A DNA stretch of 64,000 nt. It comes from Typhlomys cinereus. Taxonomy: Eukaryota; Chordata; Mammalia; Rodentia; Platacanthomyidae. Shown here piece after piece: positions 1 to 13,033 of this stretch (position 1 is the stretch's first letter; each line of letters starts with the position of its first letter). Under the pieces are notes generated by a model that had not been told where the DNA came from, made no database searches, and saw only the letters and a list, made by a program, of their open reading frames with translations. The position numbers and the translations under genes were made by a program. The stretch covers positions 6,167,565-6,231,564 of the forward strand of contig JALPQD010000044.1 in the NCBI GenBank assembly GCA_023101885.1. Reading direction: 5' to 3'.

Positions 1-504
1 GCAGAACACATAGTGTAACTACTACACCAGTGATTATATGTGAATGGTTGTTGTTATTATTTCTTCCCTTTAATCCAATTGACAAAAGAAATTTGCCTTT
101 CCTTCTGCTTCCCCTCTTAGATTATAAGGGTATTTTTGCCTACAACTTTTAGTTTTTCCCCATAACACCTCCTTCCTTCCATATATCTAATTTGTATTAA
201 ATGTAGTTTTACTCTTCCATTTCTACCACCCTACCATTGTCCTCTGACAGTAGCATTTTAATATATTCCTAATTAATATTCCATATTGATCATATTTCCC
301 CTCTAGACACCCATTCTGCGTTCTTCCTATGTAAGCACGAAAATAAGTCTCATTCTAAACTTAAGTTGCCAGACCTTTGTATGATCCATTTGCTGAAATA
401 AAGTCTTAACCCTAACCTTGGATCATTTTCATTGTTGCCCATTTTCACTTTCTGATCTTCAGATCTGTCATTGTTAGGAATATAGCTGTTTCTTGAATAT
501 TTTT

Positions 505-815
505 TGATTTGTACACAAGTGCAAACTTGTGTGTATGCTTGTGTGTGTATGCAAGTGGGCACTTGAGATGACCCAAGAGTGACATGGGGAGTTATTCTAG
601 AATGACTACCTCCTCATTGCTTTGATCTGGAGTTTCTCAGGCTCATGCCTTTCAGGGATGGAGTTGTAGGCCACTTCCATATGTGCATGATATTTCATTT
701 TTATTTTATTTTATTTTTTTATTTATTTTCTGCATGGGATCTAGGGATTTTAAAGTCAGGTCCTTTTTCTTTCAATGCAAAGGCTTTACCCCAGGACAAT
801 CTCCTCTACCCCTCA
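505..815. repeat. Probable B4-like SINE
   Basis: TG-rich start (about 525-555), 'caagtgggcacttgagatga', then 'gcatgggatctagggatttt', 'aaagtcaggtcctttttctt' and 'aaaggctttaccccaggaca', ending in a 'ctcctctacccc'-like stretch. This follows the B4 terminal layout. It is diverged. Confidence 0.55.
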
Positions 816-1344
816 AACTTTTCATAACCTGGAATACTTTGCTGATAAAATATTGCCTGTGCTGCATTGTTTCCCTTTCTTCTTTGTATGTTTGGTTAAA
901 GAGAAGCAAGGTAAATTTAATGCATCTTCCACTTTTCTGGGAATGCAGCAGTTTTGAATGACATTTGAAGTGGCCCTGCGAGGTATGATTTTTGCAGAAA
1001 TTATATTTATGCTAGAGAAACAATATTAAGATAGGATGGGAGGCCAGAATTACATGTGGCACGTTAAAAGGAAACCACCAAGTATGCCTGTTATTTTACA
1101 AAGGTCAGTTGAAGACAATACTGCGATCTTCTTGAAATTTATTCTTGCATAGTCAAGAACGAGCCAGGGGAAGCTGAACATTTGCAAGTTTTTCTGGAAA
1201 GACAAGATAGCTTGATTAACATCTGGTGAGAATACAGCACCTTATTTCACGATTCAAATTAGTCTACAAGTTGCCATATTAGAGGGATTCAGAAGCAGTT
1301 TAGACAAATGAATCAGTATGATCTATAATGCTTTATTTTATCAG

Positions 1345-1500
1345 AGTTTTAAAAATATTTATTTATTTTCCATATGTGTTTGTGATTGTGAGTGCATAGA
1401 AGTGAGAGGATAAATTCCAGGAGTCAGTACTGTTCTTCTACTTTGTGGACCTCATGGATCATACTCAGGCTGTTAATCTTGACAACTATTACCACTATTC
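1345..1500. repeat. Possible SINE relic
   Basis: 'atttatttattttccatatg', 'gagtgcatagaagtgagagg', 'ataaattccaggagtcagta' and 'tggacctcatggatcatact' resemble a worn B4/B2-type element ('gtgtgcataga-gtcagagg...gggagtcagt...'). Weak. Confidence 0.4.
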
Positions 1501-2034
1501 CCTACACTATTATCATTGCCCTTAAACTGGTTTCCAACATATCAAAATAATGAAGAAAAATTTCCCTGTTATGATTGAATATGGTACACAGAAACATAGC
1601 AGTAAATGTGTTTTTTTTTCACAATCTCTTCACTCATGAAGACCTTATATATTTCATAAAATTCATTCTTTTGGAATGTAAATGAAGGCCAAATGTTAAA
1701 TAAAACGAAATTAAAACAACATGAACAGCCATAAAAATCAATCTATTAAATCAAGTTGATGACATGAAAGTCCTTTTGCCCTTTAGTCAAAGCCCATTTT
1801 TCTCTTTTCTTGTATTATTTTAGTGAGCTCAGCTGACTGTTTTCTGTATCCCTTCCTGTGTACCCTGTTGATATTTTTCGGCTTAGGGCTTTGTTATTAT
1901 CTTGCTTTTTTATCCATTCTTCAGACTATTTAACAACTATATATTTCATTCTAACCCCCATTAAATAATCTTCCACAAAGTTCTTTTTCTGAAATACAAT
2001 TCTTGTCAGATTGCTGCTTCAAATATTATGTGCG

Positions 2035-2036
<2 letters not shown>

Positions 2037-2081
<45 letters not shown>
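2037..2081 (+). repeat. (CA)n microsatellite
   Basis: About 22 perfect CA units followed by a purine-rich GGGAGAG stretch. Confidence 0.96.
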
Positions 2082-2082
<1 letters not shown>

Positions 2083-2891
2083 GGGAGAGAAATAGGGAGA
2101 GGGAGGAAGGAAAAAAGGAGAAATACTGTTTCCTGTGCTTGCTGCTTTCTTTTTAGCCTCATATTCCAATATTCTTGGTACACTTTTGGTTCAGTCATAT
2201 ATTGCCTTGTTTTATGAGTGTTTTGTGTTATTTTACCTTTCTCTCTCCAAACTTTTGTGCATGAATAGCTTCCTTTGCCTGAAAATCTCTATTTAATCAC
2301 CTTGCACTGTACATTTGTATCTTTCTTGGTAGGTACTTATTTTGACTTGAACCATCTTTTTTCCTAACTCCTGCTGGGCTTGGATAAAGAAAGACCTTGT
2401 TAATGTCAACAGAGTACTTAATAAGGTCAAATGTGTGACAGTGTCAATAAAATTTTAAAAGCACAATTTGTCACAACTAATGGCAATATGGATAATCTGT
2501 CTGAGCATGCCCTAGAGTTAGAATTTACTGTACTCTGTAGCTCTGTGAAATGTGATCATGTGGACAGATGCTTGTGGTTTCTAAACCCAGTAAGTTAAGA
2601 TGAAATGTTTTCATATTTTCCCAATAATTTGTAAAGATGCTCATATATTTTACTTTTGACATGAATGCATTTTCATATGTATTCACTCAATAGTATATAT
2701 TCATTTATAGTATATGTAATATTATTAAGTCCATATGAATAAATATATGAAAATAGAATTTTTTTCATGACATAAGGCAGGTAATTAAATATAGATGTTC
2801 CTCAACGCAAAATGGAGGTAGAAGCAATCCAGGATGATTACCAAAGTCACCCTTGTTCTTTCACAGAGACATACAAATCCCTCTGAAAAGT

Positions 2892-2939
2892 ACACACACA
2901 CACACACACACAGACACACACACACACACACACACACAC
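2892..2939 (+). repeat. (CA)n microsatellite
   Basis: About 24 CA units with one GA interruption near the middle. Confidence 0.95.
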
Positions 2940-5900
2940 TAAATGAAAAAATTTTAAAAAATAGACAATCCTTATATCACTAGTCAAACATCTGAATTAT
3001 AATCCTACACATGCATAATTATAAAAATGTACAAAATTCAGTAGCTTTCTTTGATTTTAATACATTGATTCTCATGTTAAAAACCTGAAATATAAGTTTG
3101 ACATTTTTGAAATTTAAAACTATTATTAACATGCTTTAAATATTTCTTTTTAGTATATTAAGCAAGTCTATCCTTTTTCTCCTTTCATTGATAAATTTTG
3201 TTCTTAATGTATATAAAGTAATACATTTAGATTATTCTCCCCCCTACCTCGTATAATTTGGTGTAATGATTATGAAGAATCCCATGATAAAAGATCACGA
3301 AGCCTTGAATCCTAGTGCCATTTTGGGAGCTCATTAGCTTTGTGACCATGGGAAGATCACCTGATTGCTTTACGTTCGATTTCTTCACACTTATGTCAAC
3401 ATACTGTACCAAGAAGCACAGCATATTACTTTTAAATTTTTCATTATGTAGAAATGAGACTCTTAATTTTTGAAGCTTAACTCATAAAGATTAGGTCAGA
3501 GTTCTCCACTTTTTATTAATGCTTCCACTGTAGTGCTATTCAATCAGGCTTTCTGTGAAATTATTGATGGAATGCAAAATGATAGCTGCAAGTCACATAT
3601 AGTGTTTTACATGCTTGAACCTAGTGAAACTGAGCCATTGAGTCTCTAATTTAAATGCAGTTAAGTTTATATTAAAAAGGGAAGAGTTGTGTTTACATTT
3701 GCATATGTTTAAATGCTGCATATGTCAAATAGACAACAGAATGACAGCCTACAAAGGAAAAGTAGAAGAGGGAGAGACTGTTAACTTTTGGACACACAGG
3801 ACTTATGTGGAATTAGATTTACTCCAAGTCAAAATCATATTCTCCTTTTACATTTTCGTGTGAATTTCATTATACATTATGCTAAGTCCGTCATGATCTA
3901 GGCAACATATTGTTCTAATAATTTTATTTTTCTAATTAATGTATAGTTTTAATGGTAAATATTCTTGGTTTATATAATATGATGAACTCATTAAATTTCA
4001 GTACTTTATTCATCCTTAAAATTGATATACAAATCTATAAATGGAATTTATAAGGTATCTGAACTGCACTATAATTTGCTTTGCTATTTTTTGTTGTGTC
4101 ATAATTTAAAGTATTTTTCCTTCTATTTAATTTTGTCTAAGTTATTCATCTACCTTAAGCCTTAACTTCATTTTTGTGTAAAATAAAGACAGTAATATGT
4201 GATTAGATATTTAATTATATACATTTTTGGGAAAGAACAAAATTAATAATGGTGATGAAAGTTCAGGATTTTGTATTCATCTGTGAATTTAGGAGCCACA
4301 CAATAGGTATTTTATGCCCATAATAATTTCTAATATTTGAAATAATTACATTTTTGTTTATTTTTTTAAATGCTTCTCAGTTTTTTTGTTTTAAATTGGT
4401 ATTTTTTAAATTAATGTACTCTTTTCCTCTTAAAAGGACTATATTAGCATGATAAGGAAATGGAAAAGTAATAAGGGTTTTTGTTTCTCCTACTCAGGCA
4501 GTTTAGCTAATTTTGTGAAAGAACTGGTTTAGCTACTTAAGTTTGAAGTTGACTGGAAAGTATGGCCATTCATTTTGTTGTTTGTAGTTAATTAAATGTC
4601 TATTCAAAATTAATAACAACAGATGGCACATTTATTGCCTTTCCTTGTTTAATATTCAGTGTCTCCTGGTTATTTTATGCTATAGCTTGTTTTTTTAATA
4701 TTCAACTGGATATTCATTCACTATATGCAAAGTATTTTAAAACACTGTTATGCTTCTGCAGCGAGAGCCTATACCACCAGATCTACACAACAGCCCACAT
4801 TTTAACATTCCCTCAAGGATTGTTGAGGATCTCAGAAATAACAATAATTTATTTGCTGTGAAGTCATATTGATATTAATATATTCATTATTGTTTTCTTT
4901 TACTTTTATTCTCTTATGATTCAAATACTTTTATTTCTGTAACGGTACATGCCCATTAACTTGTTTCTTATGGAATTTTTTCACTTGTGTGATTCTAATC
5001 CAAATCATTAAACTATAATTTCTTTGGCACAAAGAATCCTAGCAGATAACAACTTTTCTGTCTGTTAATTTTGGATTGAACATTTGTATTTTGGCTTGTT
5101 AATCCTTGTCTTATTTATAGTATTGTAAAAATTATTCAAGCTAATACAAAAATAGAACACTGTATACAGTATGCAATCTTATTTCAATGGACTACTGAAA
5201 GTATGTAAAGAATTTACTATTTCTTATTGTAAATAAATTTATGTTTTCATGATGATATAGACTTCATAATAATTTGCTATTTCTTTTTTAATGGATAGTA
5301 ATTTAAATATATAGCAAATAATAAGTTTTCTTAATACTTTATGTGATAGCTCTGTGTTTCTAGGACTACAATTGGACTACATTTTTCAGTTATGTATATG
5401 TTATACACATCCTCAGTTGGCCCTTTTAAAAATACAATATTTAACTTTTAAATCAGGAGGTCAAATATTTAGTCTAAATTTCTGAATTTGCTTGAATTTA
5501 TTAGATTGATTTGAGATAAGGCAATACACTTTTGAATAACTTACAATTTAAAGTTTGTTGAAGTCACATTAAATTTTGCGAAATATATTTTCTTTTGTTA
5601 ATTTATTTTTAAAATACTATTGGCTTATGTGTCCTTTCTTTGTATGCTTGACATAGTCCTTCCAGTCAGCTCTTTAAACATTCTAGTAATCTTCATTTAC
5701 CGTTATCCATTCAAATGTGTACCTCTTCAATTAAAGTATTAGCCTCTTACCTTAGATCTGAGCTCCATTTTCAAAAACTGCTATTTAGTAATATTGCATG
5801 AACACTTGGAAATTAGTATTTTATAAATTCACTTTTGGCTCCCCCCCCCCAAAAAAAAACCCTTTGATAATAGGGAACCTCAGTGTGAGAAGGTAAATAA

Positions 5901-6561
5901 AGCAAAACTTATTTGTTGTTATCAGTGTAACAATGAATCTTTTCATTTGAAAATGAGCCTTCAAGTATAATGCATTATGCAGTGTGCACTAGTAAAATTG
6001 TCATAGTGGTTCCAGTTTATCTTAATTCACTAGAATTCATTTTCCTATATACTAAGTTATTTTTGTTAATTATTCATTTTAACATTGTACATGCTTTGTG
6101 TAAATATCTCAATAAGAGAATGGAGTGAAAAACCATGTTATAGTCCCTCCAAGTTATCACTGTTCCCTGTTTAATAATAGGATACATTTGTGACTTTATT
6201 TGATTTATTTTAGAAATACATGTATAACTTTATGGGATTGAGAAGACAACTGGATACAAGCAATACATTTCTTTATCTTTTCAAAGGGCTCTATGTGTAT
6301 ACATTAGGAGCTTTATTAATCTTCACAAGAAGTTTAATATCCCTTCATATTGTGAAGCCAAACATAATACACTTGACTATCACATATTTATAAAAATTGA
6401 GGTGAACATCATAAAGATGATTGCTAATTTTGTTTTTTATGACACAAAATCATAGAATCTTCACTTTACGTGTGGACATATTTGCATTTCCTGTTTTGTC
6501 TGTCATAGCTAAATATTTCCTTAACATGAATTGCCTAACAGAATCTGCTTTCTCCTTGTAG

Positions 6562-6672
6562 GTGGCCTGCATGCAGTTTATAAATGCCCTTGTCACTTCT
6601 CCATATGAGCTTGATTTTCGAATCCATTTAAGGAATGAATTCCTCCGTTCTGGACTAAAAGCAATGTTGCCA
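6562..6672 (+). CDS. DIAPH2: DIAPH2 exon a (end of DID/FH3 region)
   Basis: This is a 111-nt, 37-codon internal exon in phase 0. It begins VACMQFINALVTSPYELDF and ends KAMLP, closely matching human DIAPH2 as I recall it, from about residue 327. Residue choices separate it from DIAPH1, which reads VGCMQLINAL at this place. The acceptor is ttgtag before 6562 and the donor is GTAAGT at 6673. In Diaphanous formins this segment is the last part of the armadillo-like DID/FH3 fold, which binds the C-terminal DAD helix and keeps the formin autoinhibited until a Rho GTPase binds. The segment is cytoplasmic. A 97-residue antisense frame over the exon is a shadow. Confidence 0.95.
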
Positions 6673-8059
6673 GTAAGTTGAACATATACATTTATTATTC
6701 TGATGAACCTTAACTGTTTTTGCTCTTCGCGAAAAAAGTCCATTTTGAAGGAGAGTACAGTTGTGTCCCTTACATGGTTTTCTACAAAAATTCAGACCTT
6801 TCATAAGCATTTGTTGTATTACAGTAATACACAGCCTCACTATACAATAGTCGATTCAGAATTCAGTTATATGCCTCCAACTTATGCATTGTAAAGGGAA
6901 CTATTTTTCTTTGAATTTTGAATATTAAATACATAAAAGACTTCATATTTTTCCAATTTAGAATGTTTTTTTAAATTTTCTCTTCGATAATTCCTTGACA
7001 TCGTTTGTATTTTGCATGAAAATTCATGTTAAGTTTTGATTAGTACATTTGGGAAACTGCTTAACTATGGTGTTAATGGTATAATCATTAGGAACTTCTG
7101 CAAAGAAAAGAATTTTCATTTTTTAAGTGAAACGTGGATGTTTTTTCTAATTATGATAGTGTTAAAATATATTTGGAATAATTTTATAGCCCGCTTCTGT
7201 GATAAATGAATACCCTTGTTCTATGAATATAAGGACAACAACACTGATTTGATATATAATTTATTAAGTATATTAATCAAGAATTTCTTTTTTAAGAACC
7301 ATCACAATTTTAACTGAGACAGAGGCTTCCTGTTTTCTTCATATTAGTTTGTCAAAATAAACACAAGAGACAAAAAGTGAAGTAGGAAATTTTTAAAAAG
7401 TCAAAGAAATAGAAGATAAGCATTTGCAGCCTAGGTTATCAGAAATTTTCAAATTGGGGAGGTGTGACAAAGAAGCTGAGTGTAGTAAAAATTTATGCTT
7501 TGTGCTTGGATGCTCCTCACCATATTCCTTCATAAGAAGACCTTATCTATACATCTACTTAAACCGATTTTAATAAAAATATATGGAGTAGGTGCAGTGA
7601 ATCAAAGCAATATTTTAAGTGTCAGAGAGGTTGTTGGTTTAATAAACAGAAAAATTTGGGGTCATTGTCCCATTATAGTGTGAACAGCATATTCTCATAG
7701 TCTTGTTTTGTCATTCATCTCCCCTGAAACCACATGGTCATTCACTAGGTAGAGTCAATCTTGATAGCTGTGTGCTGTGGGGATGCTTTCTTGTTGCTTT
7801 CCATGTGTGCTCTTGCTGTGCTAACTCTTTTCCTGGAAAGAATACTTTATTTAGCATCTGTAGTTTCTTAGCATCTCTACTCATAAAGTAGCTCATCTTG
7901 TTTTCTGCCTTACTTGTTGCTATTACTCTTTTTTCATTCAATTACTTCCATGCATTTGTCATTGAATGTTTATTTTTTGCCTTATACTTCTAAGTGGTTA
8001 GTTAAGAAAACTGTGGTTTTCATTTAAATTCATTTTAGTCCTTGTCTTTTCAGAAAAAT

Positions 8060-8490
8060 ATGAGGGTACGGTATCTGCGCGGTGTGTCTTCCAAGTTGCC
8101 AGTTAGTCGCCATCAGTCTGGGAGGAACAAGGAGGTTTTACTTTTATTTAAGATACTCAGTTACAGTTCATAGTTCAGCTTGGTAGGAAAGGTCATACCA
8201 CACCAGGAACCTAGGAAACTAGGCACAGCATATCCTCAGGAATTGCTGAAAGATTGTCAAACCTTACTCACCAGAATGCTAATATGTCCAAGTATGCAAA
8301 AGAATGCCAAACTACTAAATCAGTTCCCTATGTTTTATCCTTCTTCCCGGGGAATGGTCCCACACAGTAGGGACTGGGTTGTCCCCCATCAATCAGACAA
8401 TCTCCTTCAGTCTTGCTCAGACCTTGCCTTATCTACAAAATTTTCACAAATGTGCCCAATGCTAAGCTTTCAGTTGGCAAGCTAACACTT
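8060..8490. repeat. Unclassified interspersed-repeat-like block
   Basis: This stretch of about 430 bp differs from the AT-rich intron around it: more GC, many CCA/CCC words and a few CpGs near its start. Its texture is that of an old LTR or other interspersed element. The segment around 8340-8420 (gtcccac...gactgggttgtcccccatcaatcagacaatctcc) recalls repeat consensus wording seen in rodents, but I cannot name the family. A 101-codon frame spans 8180-8485, with no recognisable protein. I saw no clear terminal repeats or target duplication. Confidence 0.3.
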
Positions 8491-9639
8491 GCATGTCTAA
8501 TTAACACAGTATCTTTCATATTTTTTCAGTTTTGTTTTCTGAATATAATATTTTTCTGAATATAATATTCTCTGCCAGGTTCAGTTAGCTCGTGATCTGC
8601 TATTACTCATTTGATTATATTGTGACCAGATATGTACATCAGTGTTTCCTAGCTCTGCTCTTCCCTTTGCTATTTATCCCAGTGGAAAGCCCCGTTTAAC
8701 CTCAGTGGCCTTCTGAATATGTTCAATGTATCATTCATCTTGCACTTTTTGTTAACTGTCACACCTCCATTATATTTTGATTCTTAAATCTTAGTGATCC
8801 TTGCATGAAACATCATTTTTCTTCTAAAAATTTGGAATAAAACCTGCATGCATTCTGAGAAATTTTCTTTTGAAGACAGTGGAGTTAAATATGAATGAAC
8901 ATGGCTGTGTATGCCAACAAGAATCATAGTTTGTCAAAACCTTATTGAGAGTGTATCAGAAATACTCAATGTTGGTGTAAAGAAAAGTCTTTCCTCTTTT
9001 ATTTATGATGAAAAATAGTGTCTAGGCAAATAGACTGGATTATACTAGTGATCATTTCTTTAGTTTCATGGAGTACGTAAAAATTCATTATTGTTTGTTG
9101 TTTTTATTTTTTAGTTACGATCAGTTGGAAATGTACAAAGTGATCATGCTTTAATGCATGCTAGATATTCCTTACATGTCAAGTCTAATTAATTAACACA
9201 CTATCTAATTAACTAAATATTAAATTTAAACTAGTAATATTTATAGTAGCATTCATGATCTTTATATAGGCATTTAACCTTGGTTATATTCATGGATAAG
9301 GCAGCAAAATGTTTAACTTTAAATACTACAAATAAATATTACAGATATGACCCAGATATACCACTGCTGGGCTTGTACCCAAAGAATACTATTTATATTT
9401 TATCTAATGTGATTAAAAAGAGAGGCTGTCTGCCTATTTATTTATTCTTGTAGAATAGAAAATATACAAAGCAACAAATCAAACATGGCCAGGATTAATA
9501 TCAATTTTTACATGAAATAATTAAGTAGTTCAGTATCTCATAAGGTCAATGTAATATCTGTAAACTGAACCTTTTGAAAACTTCTGCGTCTTCATGACAG
9601 AGCACATTATATTGTGAATATTATTTTGTCTTTTCTTCT

Positions 9640-10250
9640 GGTTCTCTTCTTTCCCAGTACCTCTACTAACATCTCTTCTTCTCGTTTCTGGTCATCTATG
9701 TAGTTTTATGACTACCCCCACACACTCATATACATGCATACAGGCATGTAAGCTTTAGGATCTGCATGTGAGAGAAAACATTAGCACTAGTCTTTAGTCC
9801 AGATTAATTTCCTAATATAATTATCTCCAGTTCTGTCAATTTTTCTGAGAATGTCATATCACTTTTTATGAATCTATAAAATTCCATTGTGTATATGCAC
9901 CTAATTTTCTCTATCAGTTCATTTATTGGCAGACATTTAAGGTGGTTCTGATTCCTTGCAATTGTGAATAGTGCATCAGTCAACATGAATCTTTAAGTAT
10001 TCCTGAGATAGTTTTGGGTCCTTTAGGCATATACTCATGATTGGTATAAAGATCATTTACAGTGTTTTATAGTGATACTGAAATATATTTTCCCATTTTC
10101 CTGAATGGCTTAGGTGTCCAATGATTCACTTTCTTATATTCTGATCATGTTGACTTTTCCACTTTTTGTAAAGTTGTGAAGCTAATTAAGTGGCATTGTT
10201 CAACTTATCTTATTTTGTAATCATTTGAATGAGATCAAGTGTTATGTCAT
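9640..10250 (-). mobile_element. Old LINE-1 fragment (ORF2 3' end), antisense
   Basis: On the + strand the text follows the reverse complement of L1 ORF2 C-terminus: a segment reading like attccattgtgtatatgcac, then a 'ggtggttctgattccttgca' block and 'gaatagtgcatcagtcaaca'. The minus-strand frame 9804-9986 carries residues like YTMEFYRFIK, comparable to the TMEYYSAIK segment near the L1 ORF2 terminus. The copy is heavily mutated and bounded by ordinary intron. Boundaries are approximate. Confidence 0.7.
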
Positions 10251-11620
10251 GTCTTTTGTGACATGAGACTAAGGAATGCCACTTGAAAGCTGGTAAAAAA
10301 GGTTGGTTTGAACTAGCAGGATGTACTCTTGGGTAATATCAGTTTTTGTACTAATATGAGCCATAAGCATGAAACAACTACATTTTTACATTCCAGTAAT
10401 TCTTTTTCATCCCCATGAGGTGAGCAAACAGTTATAAAATAAGTTACTAAATAAAGGAAAACTGCAGGCAAATGATTTTTTTATGTTATATGTTTCATGT
10501 GAGTTTATATAGAAACATTAAAAGTATTCTTATCAGCATTAGAGGTCATCCCTCAGTAGAACACAGTCTATGTATATTCTAGATATAGGACATCCAGAAA
10601 TTATTTTGATAGATGTTTGGCTTTTAGTAGCTAGTTCATCTCTGCGTAGAATTGTTCTAGGCAATAAAAATTTTAAGAAGATATACTTTTCATCTTGTTC
10701 TGTTTGCCTCATTTGAAGTGCACCATGCTTGCATTTACTTTTAGAGTTCAAGCCCAGCTCTGAATATCACAATCATACTTTTAGTATCAACCCCCAAGCC
10801 TTCACAATTATGATTATCAGTTTGAATTTTGAAAGCCTCAGCTTAATGGACAAATATGAAAAGATATTTCAGGTGATATATATTAAGCCAAACATTCTAT
10901 AGTGTGGCATGATATTAAAGTTTTATAATACTATTATTTTGAAATTCATCAGAGGCTTGTAATTCAGGTGGTTAGGATATATTACAAAAACAAACCTTTG
11001 ATGGCCAAGTTGGTATTTTGTGATTAGTGTAAGCAAAAACATGAAAGGTCAGGAAGGAGACTAGACATGCACCTTGTTTAATAAAAGGAATAACACCGTA
11101 TTGCTTCAAAATCACAAAGTGTCATTCATAATAAATCTGTTCATATGATTTTTGATGCCATACTTGGGACTTGCTGTTCTTGCGTATATCTTTGCATATT
11201 TCTTCATTAATATATTTGATATATATTAGCCTTTTTTTAGACACAAATGTGAATGTTCCAACTGCATGATGTATTTATTTTGCAGCTTTTAATAATATAT
11301 GATTTTTTTTTAGTCAAAGTGATAGCATTTAACTTGGGTTGTTAGCATTTAATGAGCTATTTTTGCCTTGAAAAGATTGTTAGTATTTTTGATGTGAATA
11401 ATCCAGATCTATGGCATGGAAGGAAAATGTGGTCAATGCAATTAGCTCATTTTATTTTGAAATAGAAAAACTCAGTTACATTTTTTTTAAGGAAACCAAA
11501 TGCCTGGTTCAGTGTTTGAAGTTTATTCCATGTATACAAATGAATCATTGTGTTCTATCCACATGGTCAGACTATAACCAATCTGTTACTCATTTGCTAA
11601 ATTTTATTTTTGTATATTAG

Positions 11621-11739
11621 GATCTCAAAGAAAAAGATAATGATGAGCTTGATATTCAGCTTCGAGTTTTTGATGAGAATAAAGAAGATGACTTATCTGA
11701 ATTATCCCACCGTCTCAATGACATTCGGGCAGAAATGGA
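11621..11739 (+). CDS. DIAPH2: DIAPH2 exon b (linker/dimerisation region), followed by an AT-AC donor
   Basis: This is a 119-nt exon encoding DLKEKDNDELDIQLRVFDEN followed by KEDDLSELSHRLNDIRAEM and two bases (GA) of a split Asp codon. The match to human DIAPH2 is nearly perfect. The acceptor is ...tatattag. The downstream boundary is not GT: the next bases are ATATCCTTTTT, the U12-type AT-AC 5' splice site. Splicing there to position 13599 restores the expected Asp-Asp-Met-Asn sequence. The region links the DID to the dimerisation domain and coiled coil. Confidence 0.95.
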
Positions 11740-12802
11740 ATATCCTTTTTCAAACCACAGACTATAATTTTGCGCACATTGTGAGGAACCCGATTTGTGG
11801 ATGATTTTTTTTTTGACCATTGTTAGAGTAATCCCAATTTATATCCATTTAGTTTCATTAGTACCCCCTTATGATGCTCTATTTGAGATTCATGCTGAGT
11901 AATTGTCAGAATGTTCTGATGGTTTACTTAGTCTCTGCTCAATAGTCTTGAATAGAAAATATCCTAAGGCAGAACATCTTACATATAAAAATGAGGAAAA
12001 GCTCACTGTGCTTATATGTGACTATGTAATTATAAATTTAATAAGTAGTATTCAATGTACATTCGTAAGTATCTTAATTTCTGGCTGATACTTGTGGTCC
12101 TTAACAGTAACATTTTTTTTAAATACCATAATTACTGCTTATAACAGGCTTTTACTGTAGAAGTCCTCAAGTCCAGTACTGCGTCATATAGCCTTCCTTT
12201 AATGTGATAGCTATGTGATGTGAAAGATTTGAGATCTAAAATATAATTGTCATAGCATACTTGTGTTTTGCTTCACATCCATTAAAGTGCTTATGTTTTG
12301 TTCCTAGGAAATGGAAAAACACAAAGTAACCTATAAGGTTACCTTTTTTCTTTGTGATATCTTCGTCCTCTCCTTCAAGGTCTCCCAAAGAGTTGGACTA
12401 ATATTCCCCTACATGAACCGCTATAGTACTTTGTCTCTTTTCCCTTTCTTATATACTCCTTTGTCCATGAGATTTTAAGCAGAAATGTTAGTTTCTTCTG
12501 TTTTCCTACGATTCTGTTGAAATCGTACATAAATGGATAAATATGTGTGCTGGTAATAAGTTTCGTTATAGGTAATAATTTGTGGTAATTTTTCTTTCAG
12601 AGAAAGTGATATCAGTCTGCATTGTTTCAGCAACAATGTTTTTTATAGCAATTAGTAAACATTTTATGTAGTTTTGTCTTTTAATCAAACATTAATACTG
12701 TGCTTAGCCATTTAAAGAACCTTAATATACTTTAACCATACACTCTCATGTGGAGTTTCAAAATCCAAGTTGACATTTCATTTTCCTTTAAAATGTTAGA
12801 AC

Positions 12803-12926
12803 TTCTGGCAGAAGCAGGGGCAGCCTGCGTTTTTTGGTTCTGGTGGGCGGAGCCTGTGAATACCTAGGCAGAGTAATCAGGAGGAGGTGGAGGAGGTCCA
12901 TGGTGATTCCTGAATTTGCCTGTGGT

Positions 12927-12984
<58 letters not shown>

Positions 12985-13033
12985 TACACACGCGCACACA
13001 TGCACATATGCACAATTGAATTAAAAAAATTAA
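12803..13033 (+). mobile_element. 5'-truncated tRNA-derived SINE with (CA)n-rich tail
   Basis: The body matches the non-tRNA half of the complete copies at 40300-40598 and 61373-61683: a stretch with cctgcg, then ggcagagtaatcagg, then the block ending in tgtggttctacacac. The 5' tRNA-like head with A and B boxes is missing. The tail is a (CA)n tract (12930-12982), then CGCATACACA/TGCACATATGCACAATTGAAT, then A-rich sequence. A 13-bp target duplication AAAATGTTAGAAC flanks it at 12790-12802 and 13034-13046. It was probably truncated during reverse transcription and cannot be transcribed by Pol III from its own promoter. Confidence 0.85.
12930..12982 (+). repeat. (CA)n microsatellite within a SINE tail
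   Basis: A run of about 26 CA units, followed by imperfect CA/TG-rich sequence to 13015. It belongs to the tail of the SINE at 12803-13033 rather than being a separate locus. Confidence 0.95.

Larger units (their letters stand above)
1..6561 (+). other. DIAPH2: DIAPH2 intron, 3' part (upstream exon outside the window)
   Basis: Non-coding, AT-rich sequence ending in a polypyrimidine stretch and acceptor AG at 6560-6561. I looked for the preceding DIAPH2 exon, which should encode the residues just before the VACMQF motif, and did not see it, so it lies upstream. Visible contents are two (CA)n tracts (2037-2081 and 2892-2939), two SINE-like blocks (about 505-815 and 1345-1500), a C10A9 run near 5841-5859 and otherwise unremarkable DNA. 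The short reading frames here have no family resemblance and are chance frames. Confidence 0.75.
6673..11620 (+). other. DIAPH2: DIAPH2 intron (4,948 bp, GT-AG)
   Basis: Donor GTAAGT and acceptor ...tatattag. It contains an unclassified, repeat-like block at 8060-8490 and an old L1 3' fragment at about 9640-10250. A short piece at 9340-9400 resembles the L1 ORF2 3' end in the opposite orientation. The rest is AT-rich sequence in which I see nothing further. Confidence 0.85.

Noticed and set aside
4760..4870. Possible extra DIAPH2 exon after a 'ctgcag' acceptor-like site
   Set aside because: The reading (REPIPPDLHNSPH...) does not match any part of DIAPH2 as I know it, no good donor follows, and the neighbouring exon already joins in frame without it.
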